From contig NZ_CP121252.1 of assembly GCF_029637705.1 (NCBI RefSeq), positions 1,302,001 to 1,366,000 on the forward strand: a stretch of 64,000 bases of DNA, in the 5' to 3' direction. This document shows, piece after piece, positions 8,241-17,217 of this stretch. The position numbers were made by a program, and so were the translations under genes. Each line of letters starts with the position of its first letter. Positions within the stretch are counted from its first letter, which is position 1. The notes below the pieces were generated by a model. The model did no database searches, had not been told where the DNA came from, and saw only the letters and a list, made by a program, of their open reading frames with translations. Source of the DNA: Citricoccus muralis (GTDB lineage Bacteria > Actinomycetota > Actinomycetes > Actinomycetales > Micrococcaceae).

Positions 8241-8315
8241 TCAGGAGTTGGGGCGCTTCCCGGAGTTCGCCTTGTTCTTGCGGCGGTCCTTGCGCTTGCG
8301 TCCACGCTTGCTCAT
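8241..8315 (-). CDS. ribosomal protein bL37 (24-residue)
   Basis: Tiny, very basic protein beginning MSKRGRKRKDRRK and ending SGKRPNS, 24 codons. It matches the small actinobacterial 50S subunit protein bL37 known from mycobacterial ribosome structures, which has the same length, start and KRPN end. ATG 8315 follows AAGGAG at good distance. The stop codon TGA (8241-8243 on the minus strand) lies inside the IS1634 target duplication, so the coding sequence ends exactly where the IS begins and remains intact. A GATACCagGGTATC dyad (8352-8365) lies upstream. Proximity to sigR-rsrA is typical of actinobacteria. Its natural 3' untranslated region has been replaced by IS sequence. Confidence 0.85.
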   Translation of the reverse strand: MSKRGRKRKDRRKNKANSGKRPNS

Positions 8316-8374
8316 TGCGGGTCTCCTTCCCTCACATCCGTGTTTCGGCCGGATACCAGGGTATCACTGCTGGG

Positions 8375-8977
8375 TTAGCTCGTCGGCTCCGCGATGCCCA
8401 ACCACGGGTACCAGCCGCGATGTAGGACCAACCACGCCAGCAACCCGTAACCGGACTGACCGGGACGTCCCTGGCCGCCGGCCAGGTCACTGCGCCACTG
8501 CTCGTGTCCGAGCAATGGGGTGAAGGTGTCGACATAGGGGACGTCGCGTCGTTCGGCGACGTCGTGGTATGCCGAGTTCAGGGCGTCCAAACGGCGGTTG
8601 CGCTCTTCGTCCAACCCTGGAGGCGGTCCCACGACCAACACGGAAATGCCCTGCTGGCCAGCGCGGTCGAGGATGTTCGCGAGGTTGAGCCGTGCCCGGG
8701 CGGAGGAACCTTCGAGATTGGCGTCGTGTTCGGGCAAGGCGACCACAAGTCGATTGTCGGTATGGGCACTAAAACGGCTCAGCGCTTCGGTTTCCCACCG
8801 GTGGGAGAGGGCTTCTGTGGTGTCGCCGGGGGAAGCGAGAACATAGCTCTCGATCTCCACTTCTGGGGTCACGGTGCGGGCCAGGACGCGTCCCAGCCAC
8901 CCCAGGGCGCGCGAATCGCCGACGCCGGCCAGGGTTTCCGCGCCGATCGAGGCGATGCGAATTCTACGAATCTCCAC
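8375..8977 (-). CDS. SGNH/GDSL-family hydrolase
   Basis: Serine esterase-like protein of 200 residues. It opens with RIRIASIGAETLAGVGDSRALGW (the GDS block with the nucleophile Ser). VVALPEHDAN occupies the block III region, VVGPPPG follows, and LAGGQGRPGQSGYGLLAWLVLHRGWYPWL is the C-terminal block. The canonical DxxH dyad is not obvious; the last His lies in VLHRGW. No signal peptide is visible, so it is probably cytoplasmic. Substrate unknown. It stands alone between kgd and the bL37 gene, on the same strand. Confidence 0.75.
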   Translation of the reverse strand: MEIRRIRIASIGAETLAGVGDSRALGWLGRVLARTVTPEVEIESYVLASPGDTTEALSHRWETEALSRFSAHTDNRLVVALPEHDANLEGSSARARLNLANILDRAGQQGISVLVVGPPPGLDEERNRRLDALNSAYHDVAERRDVPYVDTFTPLLGHEQWRSDLAGGQGRPGQSGYGLLAWLVLHRGWYPWLGIAEPTS

Positions 8978-9043
8978 AGTTTGAGCCTTTCTCGATCATC
9001 GTGGGTTCCACTGTAGTCGGTGGGCTGTCTTCGGGTGAACACG

Positions 9044-9082
9044 CGCCGCGGCCCGGTCGCGAATCGCAACCGGGCCGCGGCG
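9044..9082 (-). terminator. hairpin downstream of kgd
   Basis: CGCCGCGGCCCGGT (9044-9057) pairs with ACCGGGCCGCGGCG (9069-9082), a perfect 14-bp GC stem with an 11-nt loop, about 30 bp after the kgd stop. No U-tract. Confidence 0.75.
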
Positions 9083-9111
9083 TATCAGGGAAGGCGAGCC
9101 CCAGAAACTGA

Positions 9112-12100
9112 TCAGCCTCCGAAGGCCTCCGTCAGCAACACGTCCAGCTCGTGGTCGTGCCGCGGCTTCATGCCAGCGGCCGGTGAGGCCGAAGCAGCGC
9201 GGGAGACCAGCTTGACCTTACGGTCCAGTTCCGGCAGCAGGTTGAGGGCCATGAAGGGCCATGGGCCCTGGTTGGCCGGCTCATCCTGCACCCACATCAC
9301 CTCGGCGTCGGGGTACTGGTTGAGTTGCTGGGTGATTTCCTCCAGCGGCAGCGGGTAGAGCTGCTCGACGCGGACGATGGCGGTCGAGGTGTCTTCCAGC
9401 TTCTCGCGGCGTGCCAGCAGGTCGTAGTAGAGACGGCCCGAGACCAGCATGACCTTCTTGGCGGAGGAGCCGATCTTGTCGTCTCCGACCACCTTCCGGA
9501 AGCCAACCTGGGTGAAGTCCGCCACCGAGGAAGCCGCAGCCTTCAGGCGCAGCAGCTGCTTCGGGGTGAACACCACCAGAGGGCGACGCGGGGTCGAGTA
9601 GGCCTGCTCACGCAACAGGTGGAAGTGGTTGGCACCGAACGACGGCTGCGCCACGCGCATGTTGTCCTCGGCACACATCTGCAGGAAGCGTTCGATGCGG
9701 GCGGAGGAGTGGTCCGGTCCCTGACCTTCGTAGCCGTGCGGCAGCAGCAGCACCACGGAGGAGTGTTGGTTCCACTTTTGTTCGGCCGAGGAGATGAACT
9801 CGTCGATGATGATCTGGGCGCCATTGACGAAGTCGCCGAACTGAGCCTCCCAAGCCACGAGCGCATCGGGGCGCTCCACCGAGTAGCCGTATTCGAAACC
9901 GAGTGCGGCGTACTCAGACAGCAGCGAGTTGTAGATCCACAGCTTGGCCTGATCCGCAGCCAGGTTGGAGATGGGGGTCCACTCGTCGCCGTTAATGCGG
10001 TCGTGGTACACGGCGTGGCGCTGCACGAAGGTGCCGCGCTGCGAGTCCTGACCCGCCAGACGGACGGACTTGCCCTCCATCAGCAACGAACCGAAGGCTG
10101 CCAGCTCCGCGAAGCCCCAGTCAATGTCGCCGTTGACGGCCATTTTCGCTCGGCGCTCCAGCAGCGCTTTGAGCTTGGGGTGAACGGTGAAGTCCTCCGG
10201 GATATCCAGGTGGGCCTCGCCGATGCGCTGGAGGGTCTCCTCCGTGATCGCGGTGGTCTCCGGGACGTACTGCTCGTCGGACTCCCTCGAGCCGTGAGCG
10301 GAGCCCACGGTGGGGATGGGCGAGGTTTCGGCCTCGTTCATCTCCGCGAAGGCACGCTCCAGGCGTGCCTGGTAGTCCTTCATGGCGTCGTCGGCTTCTT
10401 CCTGGGTGATGTCACCACGGCCGACGAGCGATTCCACGTAGAGCTTGCGCACGGAGCGCTTCTGTTCGATGAGGTTGTACATACGCGGCTGCGTCATCGA
10501 CGGATCGTCGCCCTCGTTGTGACCGCGACGGCGGTAGCAGATGAGGTCGATGACGACGTCCTTGTGGAAGCGCTGACGGTACTGATAGGCCAGCTGGGCC
10601 ACGCGTACCACGGACTCCGGGTCATCCCCGTTGACGTGGAAGATCGGGGCCTGGATGGTCCTCGCGACGTCGGTGGAGTACGTCGAGGAACGAGCCGACG
10701 ACGGCGGGGTGGTGAAGCCGACCTGGTTGTTCACGATCACGTGCAGAGTACCGCCGGTGCGGTAACCGCGTAGCTGCGAGAGGTTCAGGGTTTCGGCTAC
10801 GACACCCTGGCCTGCGAAGGCGGCGTCGCCGTGCACCAGGACGGGCATCACCGAGAAGGAGCCCACGGAATCGGCGCCTCGGTCGAGGCGGTCCTGCTTG
10901 GCACGTACGATGCCCTCGAGCACGGGGTTTACGGCTTCCAGGTGCGAGGGGTTCGCTGCCAGGGACACCTTGGTGGAGTTGCCGTGGTCAGAAACGAAGG
11001 TTCCCTCGGTGCCGAGGTGGTACTTCACGTCGCCGGAGCCCTGGTTGACGTCGCGGCTGCCGGTGCCGGCAAATTCGCGGAATACCTGGGAATAGGTCTT
11101 TCCAGCGATGTTAGTCAGCACGTTGAGGCGACCGCGGTGAGCCATACCAATGGCGACCTCGTCGAGTCCGTCATCGGCGGCGCCGGAAATGGCAGCGTCT
11201 AGCAGAGCGATCAGGGATTCGCCACCCTCCAGGGAGAAGCGCTTCTGGCCGACGAACTTCGTCTGCAGGAAGGTCTCGAAGGCCTCGGCAGCGTTGAGGC
11301 GGCCGAGAATACGCAGCTGCTCTTCGCGGGTCGGTTTGGCGTAGGGGTGCTCCAACTCATCCTGGAACCACTGGCGCTCCTCAGGCGAGTTGAGATGCAT
11401 GTACTCGATGCCGGTGTTGCGGCAGTAGGCATCGCGCAGCACTCCGAGGATGTCGCGCAGCGGCAGGGCGGACTTGCCGCCGAATCCGCCCGTGGGCCAT
11501 TCGCGATCCAGGTCCCAGAGGGTCAGGCCGTGCGAGAGGATATCCAGATCGGGGTGCTTGCGCATGGAGTATTCCAGCGGGTCCACATCCGCGATCAGGT
11601 GACCACGCACGCGGTAGGCGTGGATCATCTGCTGGATCCGGGCTACCTTGCCGATCTGGTCTTCCGGGTTGACCTGCACATCGGGTTTCCAGCGTACCGG
11701 CTCATACGGAATACGCAGGGACTCGAAGATCTCCTCGTAGAAACCGTCGGCCCCTAGCAGTAACTGGTGAACTTCCTTCAGGAATTCACCGGAGGAAGCG
11801 CCCTGGATCACGCGGTGATCGTAGGTGGAGGTCAGGGTGATGGTCTTGGAAATTGCCAGGCGGGCCAGCGTCTTCTCGGAAGAACCCTGGAACTCGGCCG
11901 GGTAGGTTAGGGCACCGACACCGATGATCGCGGCCTGGCCCTCAGATAGGCGGGCCACTGAGTGCACGGTGCCGATGCCGCCGGGGTTGGTCAGCGTGAC
12001 GGTGGTCCCGGCGTAGTCGTCTAGGCCTAGCTTGTTGTTACGGGCCTTTTTCACGAGGTCTTCATAGGCCTGCCAGAACTCGCGGAAGTCCAGAGACTCT

Positions 12101-12870
12101 GCGCCCTTGATGTTCGGGGCGACCAGGGTGCGCGAGCCATCGGGCTGGGGCAGGTCGATGGCCAGGCCGAAGTTGATGTGCGCCGGCTCCACCATGGTCG
12201 GCTTGTTGCCGTCCAGGCGATAGAGATTGTTCATCTCGGGGTGCTTCACCAGGGCACGGATCAGTGCGTAACCGATCAGGTGGGTGAACGACACCTTGCC
12301 ACCGCGGGAACGAGCCAGGTGGTTGTTGATGACGACCCGGTTGTCGATCAGCGCCTTGGCAGGCAGGTCACGGACGGTGGTTGCCGTCGGGACCGTCAGC
12401 GAGGCATCCATGTTTTTGGCCACGGCCCGTGCCATACCGCGCAACGGGGTGACCTTGTCCTCGGCCGGCTTGTCCTCGGCGGTCGGCTTCTTCTTTTTGG
12501 AGGACTTGGCCGGCTCGGAGGGAATCGCCTCGGTGGCGGTCGTGGACTTCTTCACCTTGGGTGCAGCCTTTTCGGCTGGCTCAGCGGGGGCCTTCTGTGC
12601 GCTCTGCTCGCTCGGAGCGGCGGCCTTGGGCGCCGACGCCTGCGCTGGGGCAGACTCTTTCGACGCGGAAGGGGAACTGGTACCGGCCGACGGTGCTGGC
12701 TTATCGCCGTTCGTCGTCGAGGACGAGGCACCTTCCAGGCGGGCAAAGATCTCAGCCCACTTGGGGTCTACCGAGGACTTGTCCGCTTTGTATTTGTCGT
12801 AGATATCCGCAACAAGCCATTCGTTTCCGGGGAATTCCTCGGAGAGCTGAGCGGACGTAAGTTCTGGCAC
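9112..12870 (-). CDS. kgd: multifunctional 2-oxoglutarate dehydrogenase/decarboxylase (E1 with E2-like domain)
   Basis: TCA-cycle enzyme that oxidatively decarboxylates 2-oxoglutarate. 1252 residues in the actinobacterial fused form. Order: short N-terminal helix with DIYDKYKADKSSVDPKW (about 20-40), an Ala/Lys/Pro-rich linker (50-140), an E2-type succinyltransferase domain with catalytic H352 in YDHRVIQGASSGEF, then the E1 dehydrogenase with IGMAHRGRLNVL, the thiamine-diphosphate site GDAAFAGQGVVAETLNL, and the C-terminal pyrimidine-binding part. There is no lipoyl domain; the fused protein borrows lipoyl groups from the pyruvate dehydrogenase complex. The GTG start at 12870 is preceded by GGAAGAGGC. 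Transcribed alone, with guaB1 divergent. In relatives activity is controlled by the FHA protein GarA/OdhI, not encoded here. Confidence 0.97.
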   Translation of the reverse strand: MPELTSAQLSEEFPGNEWLVADIYDKYKADKSSVDPKWAEIFARLEGASSSTTNGDKPAPSAGTSSPSASKESAPAQASAPKAAAPSEQSAQKAPAEPAEKAAPKVKKSTTATEAIPSEPAKSSKKKKPTAEDKPAEDKVTPLRGMARAVAKNMDASLTVPTATTVRDLPAKALIDNRVVINNHLARSRGGKVSFTHLIGYALIRALVKHPEMNNLYRLDGNKPTMVEPAHINFGLAIDLPQPDGSRTLVAPNIKGAESLDFREFWQAYEDLVKKARNNKLGLDDYAGTTVTLTNPGGIGTVHSVARLSEGQAAIIGVGALTYPAEFQGSSEKTLARLAISKTITLTSTYDHRVIQGASSGEFLKEVHQLLLGADGFYEEIFESLRIPYEPVRWKPDVQVNPEDQIGKVARIQQMIHAYRVRGHLIADVDPLEYSMRKHPDLDILSHGLTLWDLDREWPTGGFGGKSALPLRDILGVLRDAYCRNTGIEYMHLNSPEERQWFQDELEHPYAKPTREEQLRILGRLNAAEAFETFLQTKFVGQKRFSLEGGESLIALLDAAISGAADDGLDEVAIGMAHRGRLNVLTNIAGKTYSQVFREFAGTGSRDVNQGSGDVKYHLGTEGTFVSDHGNSTKVSLAANPSHLEAVNPVLEGIVRAKQDRLDRGADSVGSFSVMPVLVHGDAAFAGQGVVAETLNLSQLRGYRTGGTLHVIVNNQVGFTTPPSSARSSTYSTDVARTIQAPIFHVNGDDPESVVRVAQLAYQYRQRFHKDVVIDLICYRRRGHNEGDDPSMTQPRMYNLIEQKRSVRKLYVESLVGRGDITQEEADDAMKDYQARLERAFAEMNEAETSPIPTVGSAHGSRESDEQYVPETTAITEETLQRIGEAHLDIPEDFTVHPKLKALLERRAKMAVNGDIDWGFAELAAFGSLLMEGKSVRLAGQDSQRGTFVQRHAVYHDRINGDEWTPISNLAADQAKLWIYNSLLSEYAALGFEYGYSVERPDALVAWEAQFGDFVNGAQIIIDEFISSAEQKWNQHSSVVLLLPHGYEGQGPDHSSARIERFLQMCAEDNMRVAQPSFGANHFHLLREQAYSTPRRPLVVFTPKQLLRLKAAASSVADFTQVGFRKVVGDDKIGSSAKKVMLVSGRLYYDLLARREKLEDTSTAIVRVEQLYPLPLEEITQQLNQYPDAEVMWVQDEPANQGPWPFMALNLLPELDRKVKLVSRAASASPAAGMKPRHDHELDVLLTEAFGG

Positions 12871-13126
12871 GGTGAAACGCCTCTTCCGTAATCAGGATGT
12901 TGATCTGTTGGCGAGGGCGAACCATCAAGCCGGAAGTGGAGGCCCTCAACCTCTATGGTGTTCTCCACCTGACTCGTGAGTCACCCGGAGAACGGCTCCC
13001 TCCAGCATAGTGATGTTTTGCGCCGAATCTCCACATAACATCGGGGTGGACGCGAAAAAACTTCGAACCCTCGAAGGTCGCTGATTGAACGGTTCCTCCG
13101 AGCGCCAGAGATGACAGGATGAAGAA
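12871..13126. other. divergent kgd/guaB1 intergenic region
   Basis: 256 bp without a gene. It should hold both promoters. For kgd a candidate minus-strand -10 TATGCT lies near 13006-13011, with only a weak -35 (TGGAGA). For guaB1, TTGAAC near 13086 and AGATGA about 18 bases downstream are possible elements. CTTCGAacccTCGAAG forms a small hairpin near 13060-13076. Nothing here resembles a riboswitch. Confidence 0.35.
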
Positions 13127-14587
13127 ATGAAGTTCTTGACTCAGCCGATGACCGATCTCACCTATTCGGACGTTTTCCTTGTACCGTCGCGGTCCGAACT
13201 GACCAGCCGCATGGACGTCGACATCTCCGCTGACGACGGCACCGGCTCGACGATCCCGCTTGTTGCCGCCAACATGAACGGCGTGACGGGACGACGCATG
13301 GCTGAGACGATGGCCCGGCGCGGGGGACTCGCGGTGCTTCCTCAGGACGTTCCCGTCGAGCTGATCCAGGATGTGACCTCCTGGGTGAAGTCCCGACACG
13401 CCGTCGTGGAGACCCCGCTGACCCTGAGTGAAGACGACCGGGTGCTGGATGTTCACCACCTTTCCTCTAAGCGCAATCACGATTCGGTGTGCATCGTGCG
13501 CCAGACCGAGACCGGAGCGACGCTGGTGGGTGTCGTACGCGTCAAAGACTGTGAAGAACTGGATCATTTTGCGTCCATCGCCTCCGTGATGCGCCAGCCA
13601 GCTCTCACCCTCGAGGTGTCAGAGCTCGACGGCGGTGCGGGCGAGGAGTCGGTCTTTGAGACCCTGTACGAACGCTTCCACGCTGCCCAGGCCACCTATG
13701 TGCCGGTGCTGGACGGCGAAAACCTGGTGGGTGTGCTCACCCCGGGTGGGGTCTTGCGTTCGGGTATCTTCGAGCCCACGCTGGATCAGGCCGGAGCGCT
13801 GCGGGTGGCTGCGGCGGTCGGCATCAATGGTGACGTGCGCGGTAAGGCTGAGGCCCTGGTCTCCGGCGGCGTCGACGTGCTCGTGGTCGACACAGCTCAC
13901 GGCCACCAGGCGAAAATGTTGGAAGCGCTGCGCACGGTCCGGGATCTGCCCGTGCCGATCGTGGCCGGGAACGTAGTCTCGGCGGATGGCGTCCGAGATC
14001 TCGTGGAGGCCGGTGCCGACATTCTGAAGGTCGGTGTCGGCCCGGGCGCCATGTGCACCACCCGCATGATGACGGCGGTGGGACGTCCCCAGTTCTCGGC
14101 CGTCTATGAATGCGCCCAAGCCGCAGCCGAACTCGGCAAGCACGTGTGGGCGGACGGGGGAGTGCGCTACCCCCGCGACGTCGCCCTGGCCCTGGCCGCT
14201 GGCGCCTCCCAGGTGATGATTGGCTCCTGGTTCGCCGGTACCTATGAGTCACCCGGCGACTTGTTCACCGACAGTGATGGGCGCCGATACAAGGAGAACT
14301 TCGGGATGGCTTCGGCCCGCGCGGTACAGAACCGTACCCGCAGCGAGGGCGCCTACGACCGGGCCCGAAAGGCACTGTTTGAAGAAGGGATTTCCTCCTC
14401 CAAGATGTATCTGGACCCGCAGCGTCCCTCGGTGGAGGACCTGCTGGACGGCATCACCGCCGGGTTGCGCTCCTCGATGACCTACGCCGGTGCAACCAAC
14501 CTCTCGGAATTCCGGGATCGTGCCGTCGTCGGCGTCCAATCGGCGGCCGGATACGAAGAGGGTCGCCCCGTGGTGCAATCCTGGTGA
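13127..14587 (+). CDS. guaB1: GuaB1 family IMPDH-like protein, probable GMP reductase
   Basis: IMP dehydrogenase/GMP reductase family enzyme of 486 residues. The TIM barrel is split by a CBS pair (about 95-215). The catalytic loop is [13 protein letters not shown] with Cys310, and the flap region [16 protein letters not shown] follows. In actinobacteria this GuaB1 clade was shown in Mycobacterium to be a GMP reductase returning GMP to IMP, not a true IMP dehydrogenase; annotation as guaB would mislead. The CBS domains are the likely site of ATP/GTP control. ATG 13127 follows AGGATGAAGAA. Divergent from kgd. Confidence 0.88.
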   Translation: MKFLTQPMTDLTYSDVFLVPSRSELTSRMDVDISADDGTGSTIPLVAANMNGVTGRRMAETMARRGGLAVLPQDVPVELIQDVTSWVKSRHAVVETPLTLSEDDRVLDVHHLSSKRNHDSVCIVRQTETGATLVGVVRVKDCEELDHFASIASVMRQPALTLEVSELDGGAGEESVFETLYERFHAAQATYVPVLDGENLVGVLTPGGVLRSGIFEPTLDQAGALRVAAAVGINGDVRGKAEALVSGGVDVLVVDTAHGHQAKMLEALRTVRDLPVPIVAGNVVSADGVRDLVEAGADILKVGVGPGAMCTTRMMTAVGRPQFSAVYECAQAAAELGKHVWADGGVRYPRDVALALAAGASQVMIGSWFAGTYESPGDLFTDSDGRRYKENFGMASARAVQNRTRSEGAYDRARKALFEEGISSSKMYLDPQRPSVEDLLDGITAGLRSSMTYAGATNLSEFRDRAVVGVQSAAGYEEGRPVVQSW

Positions 14588-14724
14588 TCACCCCCCGGAT
14601 CCGGCGTGTATCATTCTGCTATGCATAGACACCGATCTGGTGCCTCCGCACATGGCCGCAGCGCTTCCGCTGCGGGAACGGAGCCCTCTAGTTGCCCCTG
14701 CTTGTATCTTTCTAGCCAAGGCAG
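14588..14724 (+). other. structured leader before the CNNM operon
   Basis: 137-nt leader. It holds a perfect hairpin CCGCAGCG-cttc-CGCTGCGG (14656-14675), and CTAG words at 14689 and 14713 could bracket a second fold ending close to the start codon. It matches no riboswitch I can name; the magnesium M-box and Mn yybP consensus cores are absent. Regulation by metal is inferred only from the downstream genes. Confidence 0.3.
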
Positions 14725-16083
14725 GTGGTGACGGTGGAATGGATACTCCTCGCCGTCGGCCTCCTGCTGATATTCGGTAACGGGTTCTTCGTTGCCGTTG
14801 AATTCTCCATGATCGCGCTGGACGTTCCGACCGTCCAGCGCCTCGTGGATGACGGGGATAAAGGTGCTGAGCCCCTGCTTAAGTGCTTGAAGACCCTTTC
14901 CACTCAGCTCTCCGCATGTCAGCTTGGTATCACCCTGACCGTGTTGCTCACCGGCTACATGATGGAGCCCTCCCTGGGGCGGCTGCTCGCCGGGCCGCTG
15001 GAGAATGCTGGCCTCACTGGTGTTGCGGCGTCGTCCGTATCGCTGGTGATCGCCATGATCGTGGCGACCTTCCTGTCGATGCTGATCGGCGAGCTGATCC
15101 CCAAGAACCTGGCCATCGCCCGTGCGATGTCGGTGGGTCGCGCCCTGGCCCGTCCGCAGCTGGTCTTCACCGCCGTGTTCAAGCCCGCGATCTTCCTGCT
15201 CAACGGCTTCTCCAACCGAGTCCTGCACACCATGGGCCTGGAAGCCAAGGAAGAAATCTCCGGAGCGCGTACCCCGGAGGAGCTGTCCTCGTTGGTGCGA
15301 CGTTCGGCCGAAATGGGCACGCTGGATGTCAAGACGGCGACGTTCGTTGACCGTACGCTGCGGTTCTCCGAGCGCTCGGCCGCCGACGTGATGACACCGC
15401 GTATCCGCATGGAGACCGTGGAAACCGGCGACAACATCGACGCCGTCCTGGAAGTGGCTCGCCGCACCGGGTACTCCCGTTTCCCGGTGATCAATGACTC
15501 ATCAGACGACATCCGCGGCGTCTTGCACGTCAAGAAGGCCGTGGCCGTGCCGCGTGAGAAGCGCGGTGAGGTGATGGCGGCAGCGATCATGACCGACGTC
15601 GCCCGCGTCCCCGAAACCGTGCACTTGGATCAGCTGCTCACCGAACTACGCCAGGCCAGCCTGCAGATGGCCGTGGTGGAAGACGAATACGGTGGCACCG
15701 CCGGTGTGGTGACACTGGAGGATCTCGTGGAGGAGATCGTCGGCGAGGTGTCCGACGAGCACGACCGCATTACCCCCGGGGTGCTTCAGACGGCGTCCGG
15801 CAAGTGGTACTTCCCGGCGTTGTTGCGTCCGGATGAAGTGGGCACGCAGATTTCTGGTCTGACCATCCCCGAAGACGGATCCTATGAAACCGTCGGCGGC
15901 TACATCATGGCCCAGCTGGGTCGGGTGGCCTCGGTCGGTGACGTGGTCGACGTCGATGGTGGTCGGCTGCGGGTGGAGCGGATGGACGGTCGGCGTATTG
16001 ACCGGGTGAAGTTCATTCCGGACTCCGGCCCGGATTCTGACGACGCCCACGGTGATCACGGCAGCAAGGAGGTCGCCCGATGA
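14725..16083 (+). CDS. CNNM/CorC-type membrane protein with CBS domains (first copy)
   Basis: 452-residue integral membrane protein of the hemolysin-C/CorC/CNNM family. A DUF21 membrane domain opens with WILLAVGLLLIFGNGFFVAVEFSMIAL and contains TLTVLLTGYMMEPSLG and GELIPKNLAIA. A CBS pair follows (ADVMTPRI ... GYSRFPVINDSSDDIRGVLHVK; VVEDEYGGTAGVVTLEDLVEEIVGEV). A CorC_HlyC domain ends the protein. The family is linked to magnesium/cobalt efflux or resistance. Start GTG 14725 or 14728; AAGGCAGG lies close upstream. Coupled to the second copy by ATGA overlap. Confidence 0.88.
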   Translation: MVTVEWILLAVGLLLIFGNGFFVAVEFSMIALDVPTVQRLVDDGDKGAEPLLKCLKTLSTQLSACQLGITLTVLLTGYMMEPSLGRLLAGPLENAGLTGVAASSVSLVIAMIVATFLSMLIGELIPKNLAIARAMSVGRALARPQLVFTAVFKPAIFLLNGFSNRVLHTMGLEAKEEISGARTPEELSSLVRRSAEMGTLDVKTATFVDRTLRFSERSAADVMTPRIRMETVETGDNIDAVLEVARRTGYSRFPVINDSSDDIRGVLHVKKAVAVPREKRGEVMAAAIMTDVARVPETVHLDQLLTELRQASLQMAVVEDEYGGTAGVVTLEDLVEEIVGEVSDEHDRITPGVLQTASGKWYFPALLRPDEVGTQISGLTIPEDGSYETVGGYIMAQLGRVASVGDVVDVDGGRLRVERMDGRRIDRVKFIPDSGPDSDDAHGDHGSKEVAR

Positions 16084-17138
16084 GCTCCGATCTGATGGGA
16101 CTGATCTGGCTGGTCGTGCTGCTGATAGGCAACGCGTTCTTCGTTGGCGGCGAATTCGCCGTCATGGGGGCGCGCCGTTCGCAGATCGAGCCGCGTGCTG
16201 AGGCTGGCCACAAGCGGGCGAAGACGGCCCTGTTCGCCATGGAGCATGTCTCCCAGATGCTGGCGATCTGTCAGCTCGGCATCACCGTCTGCTCCCTGCT
16301 GATTCTGAACATCTCCGAACCGGCGATTCACCACCTGTTTGTGATTCCGCTGGAGGCCATCGGCATTCCGGCAGCCGCGGCGGATATCACCGCGTTCGTG
16401 TTCGCCCTGCTGATCGTGACCTTCCTGCATGTGACCTTCGGAGAGATGGTGCCCAAGAACGCCGCCGTCTCCATGGCCGATAAAGCCGTGATGTTGCTGG
16501 CTCCGCCGCTGGTGTGGTTGGAGAAGGCGCTGCGCCCGGTGATCTGGTTTATGAACTGGATGGCCAACATTGTGCTGCGGGCCATGCGCGTGGAACCCAA
16601 GGACGAAGTGAATTCCAGCTTTACTCTCGAGGAGGTCCAGTCCATTGTGGCCGAGTCCACGCGGACCGGTCTCGTGGAGGACAGTTCGGGCCTCTTGGCC
16701 GGCGCCCTGGAATTCACCGCCCACACCGCCGGGTCGGTGATGGTCCCCGACTCTGGGGTGATCACCTTGCCTGCGGGTGGCACCCCGGCCGACTTCGAAG
16801 AAGCCGTGCGCAAGACCGGCTTCTCCCGGTTTGTGCTGGAGAACGACGATGGGACCTACCTGGGCTATCTGCACCTGAAAGACGTGATGACGATCTCGGC
16901 GGAACGCAGCCGGGAACCGATTCCGCTGACCAAGGTGCGCTCGATGGCCAATGTGGATGCCTCCGAGGAGATCGAGGACGCGCTGAGTTTGATGCAGCGC
17001 ACCGGATCGCATATGGCTCGGGTGATTTCGGCCGACGGCCAGACCGTGGGCGTGCTCTTCTTGGAGGACGTCCTGGAAATCCTGGTCGGCGAAATCCACG
17101 ATGCGACGCAAGCCAACGCGCCCCGCAGGCGTTATTGA
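16080..17138 (+). CDS. CNNM/CorC-type membrane protein with CBS domains (second copy)
   Basis: 352-residue paralogue of the preceding protein. It has a DUF21 membrane domain (LIWLVVLLIGNAFFVGGEFAVMGARRSQIE ... VTFGEMVPKNAAVSMADKA) and a degenerate CBS pair (GSVMVPDSGVITL; GQTVGVLFLEDVLEILVGEI). It lacks the C-terminal CorC_HlyC domain of its partner. Where the partner has VMTPRI this copy has VMVPDS. Long-short CNNM pairs are common in actinobacteria, suggesting a heteromeric transporter. ATG 16080 overlaps the upstream stop. Confidence 0.87.
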   Translation: MSSDLMGLIWLVVLLIGNAFFVGGEFAVMGARRSQIEPRAEAGHKRAKTALFAMEHVSQMLAICQLGITVCSLLILNISEPAIHHLFVIPLEAIGIPAAAADITAFVFALLIVTFLHVTFGEMVPKNAAVSMADKAVMLLAPPLVWLEKALRPVIWFMNWMANIVLRAMRVEPKDEVNSSFTLEEVQSIVAESTRTGLVEDSSGLLAGALEFTAHTAGSVMVPDSGVITLPAGGTPADFEEAVRKTGFSRFVLENDDGTYLGYLHLKDVMTISAERSREPIPLTKVRSMANVDASEEIEDALSLMQRTGSHMARVISADGQTVGVLFLEDVLEILVGEIHDATQANAPRRRY

Positions 17139-17162
17139 GAACCGTTCGCAGTGTGATAGCTT
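17135..17162 (+). promoter_or_regulatory. predicted znuA promoter with overlapping dyad
   Basis: TTGAGA (17135-17140), 16-base spacer and TAGCTT (17157-17162) with an upstream TG (extended -10). GAGAACcgTTCgC over the -35 is a short imperfect dyad and the obvious place for Zur to bind, but it does not match the published Streptomyces Zur box well. Confidence 0.5.
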
Positions 17163-17165
17163 AGG

Positions 17166-17194
17166 ATCGGCCCGCGGAGGTACCGCGGGCCGAT
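17166..17194 (+). terminator. GC hairpin between CNNM pair and znuA
   Basis: ATCGGCCCGCGG (17166-17177) pairs perfectly with CCGCGGGCCGAT (17183-17194) around 5 nt. It could end the CNNM transcript, but it lies downstream of the predicted znuA promoter, so it may instead be a 5' leader hairpin of znuA. Confidence 0.5.
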
Positions 17195-17217
17195 TCGTTC
17201 GTACAGGAGCTGACGTC

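Noticed and set aside
14588-14724. M-box or yybP-ykoY riboswitch before the CNNM genes
   Set aside because: The conserved cores of both classes are missing; kept only as a structured leader.
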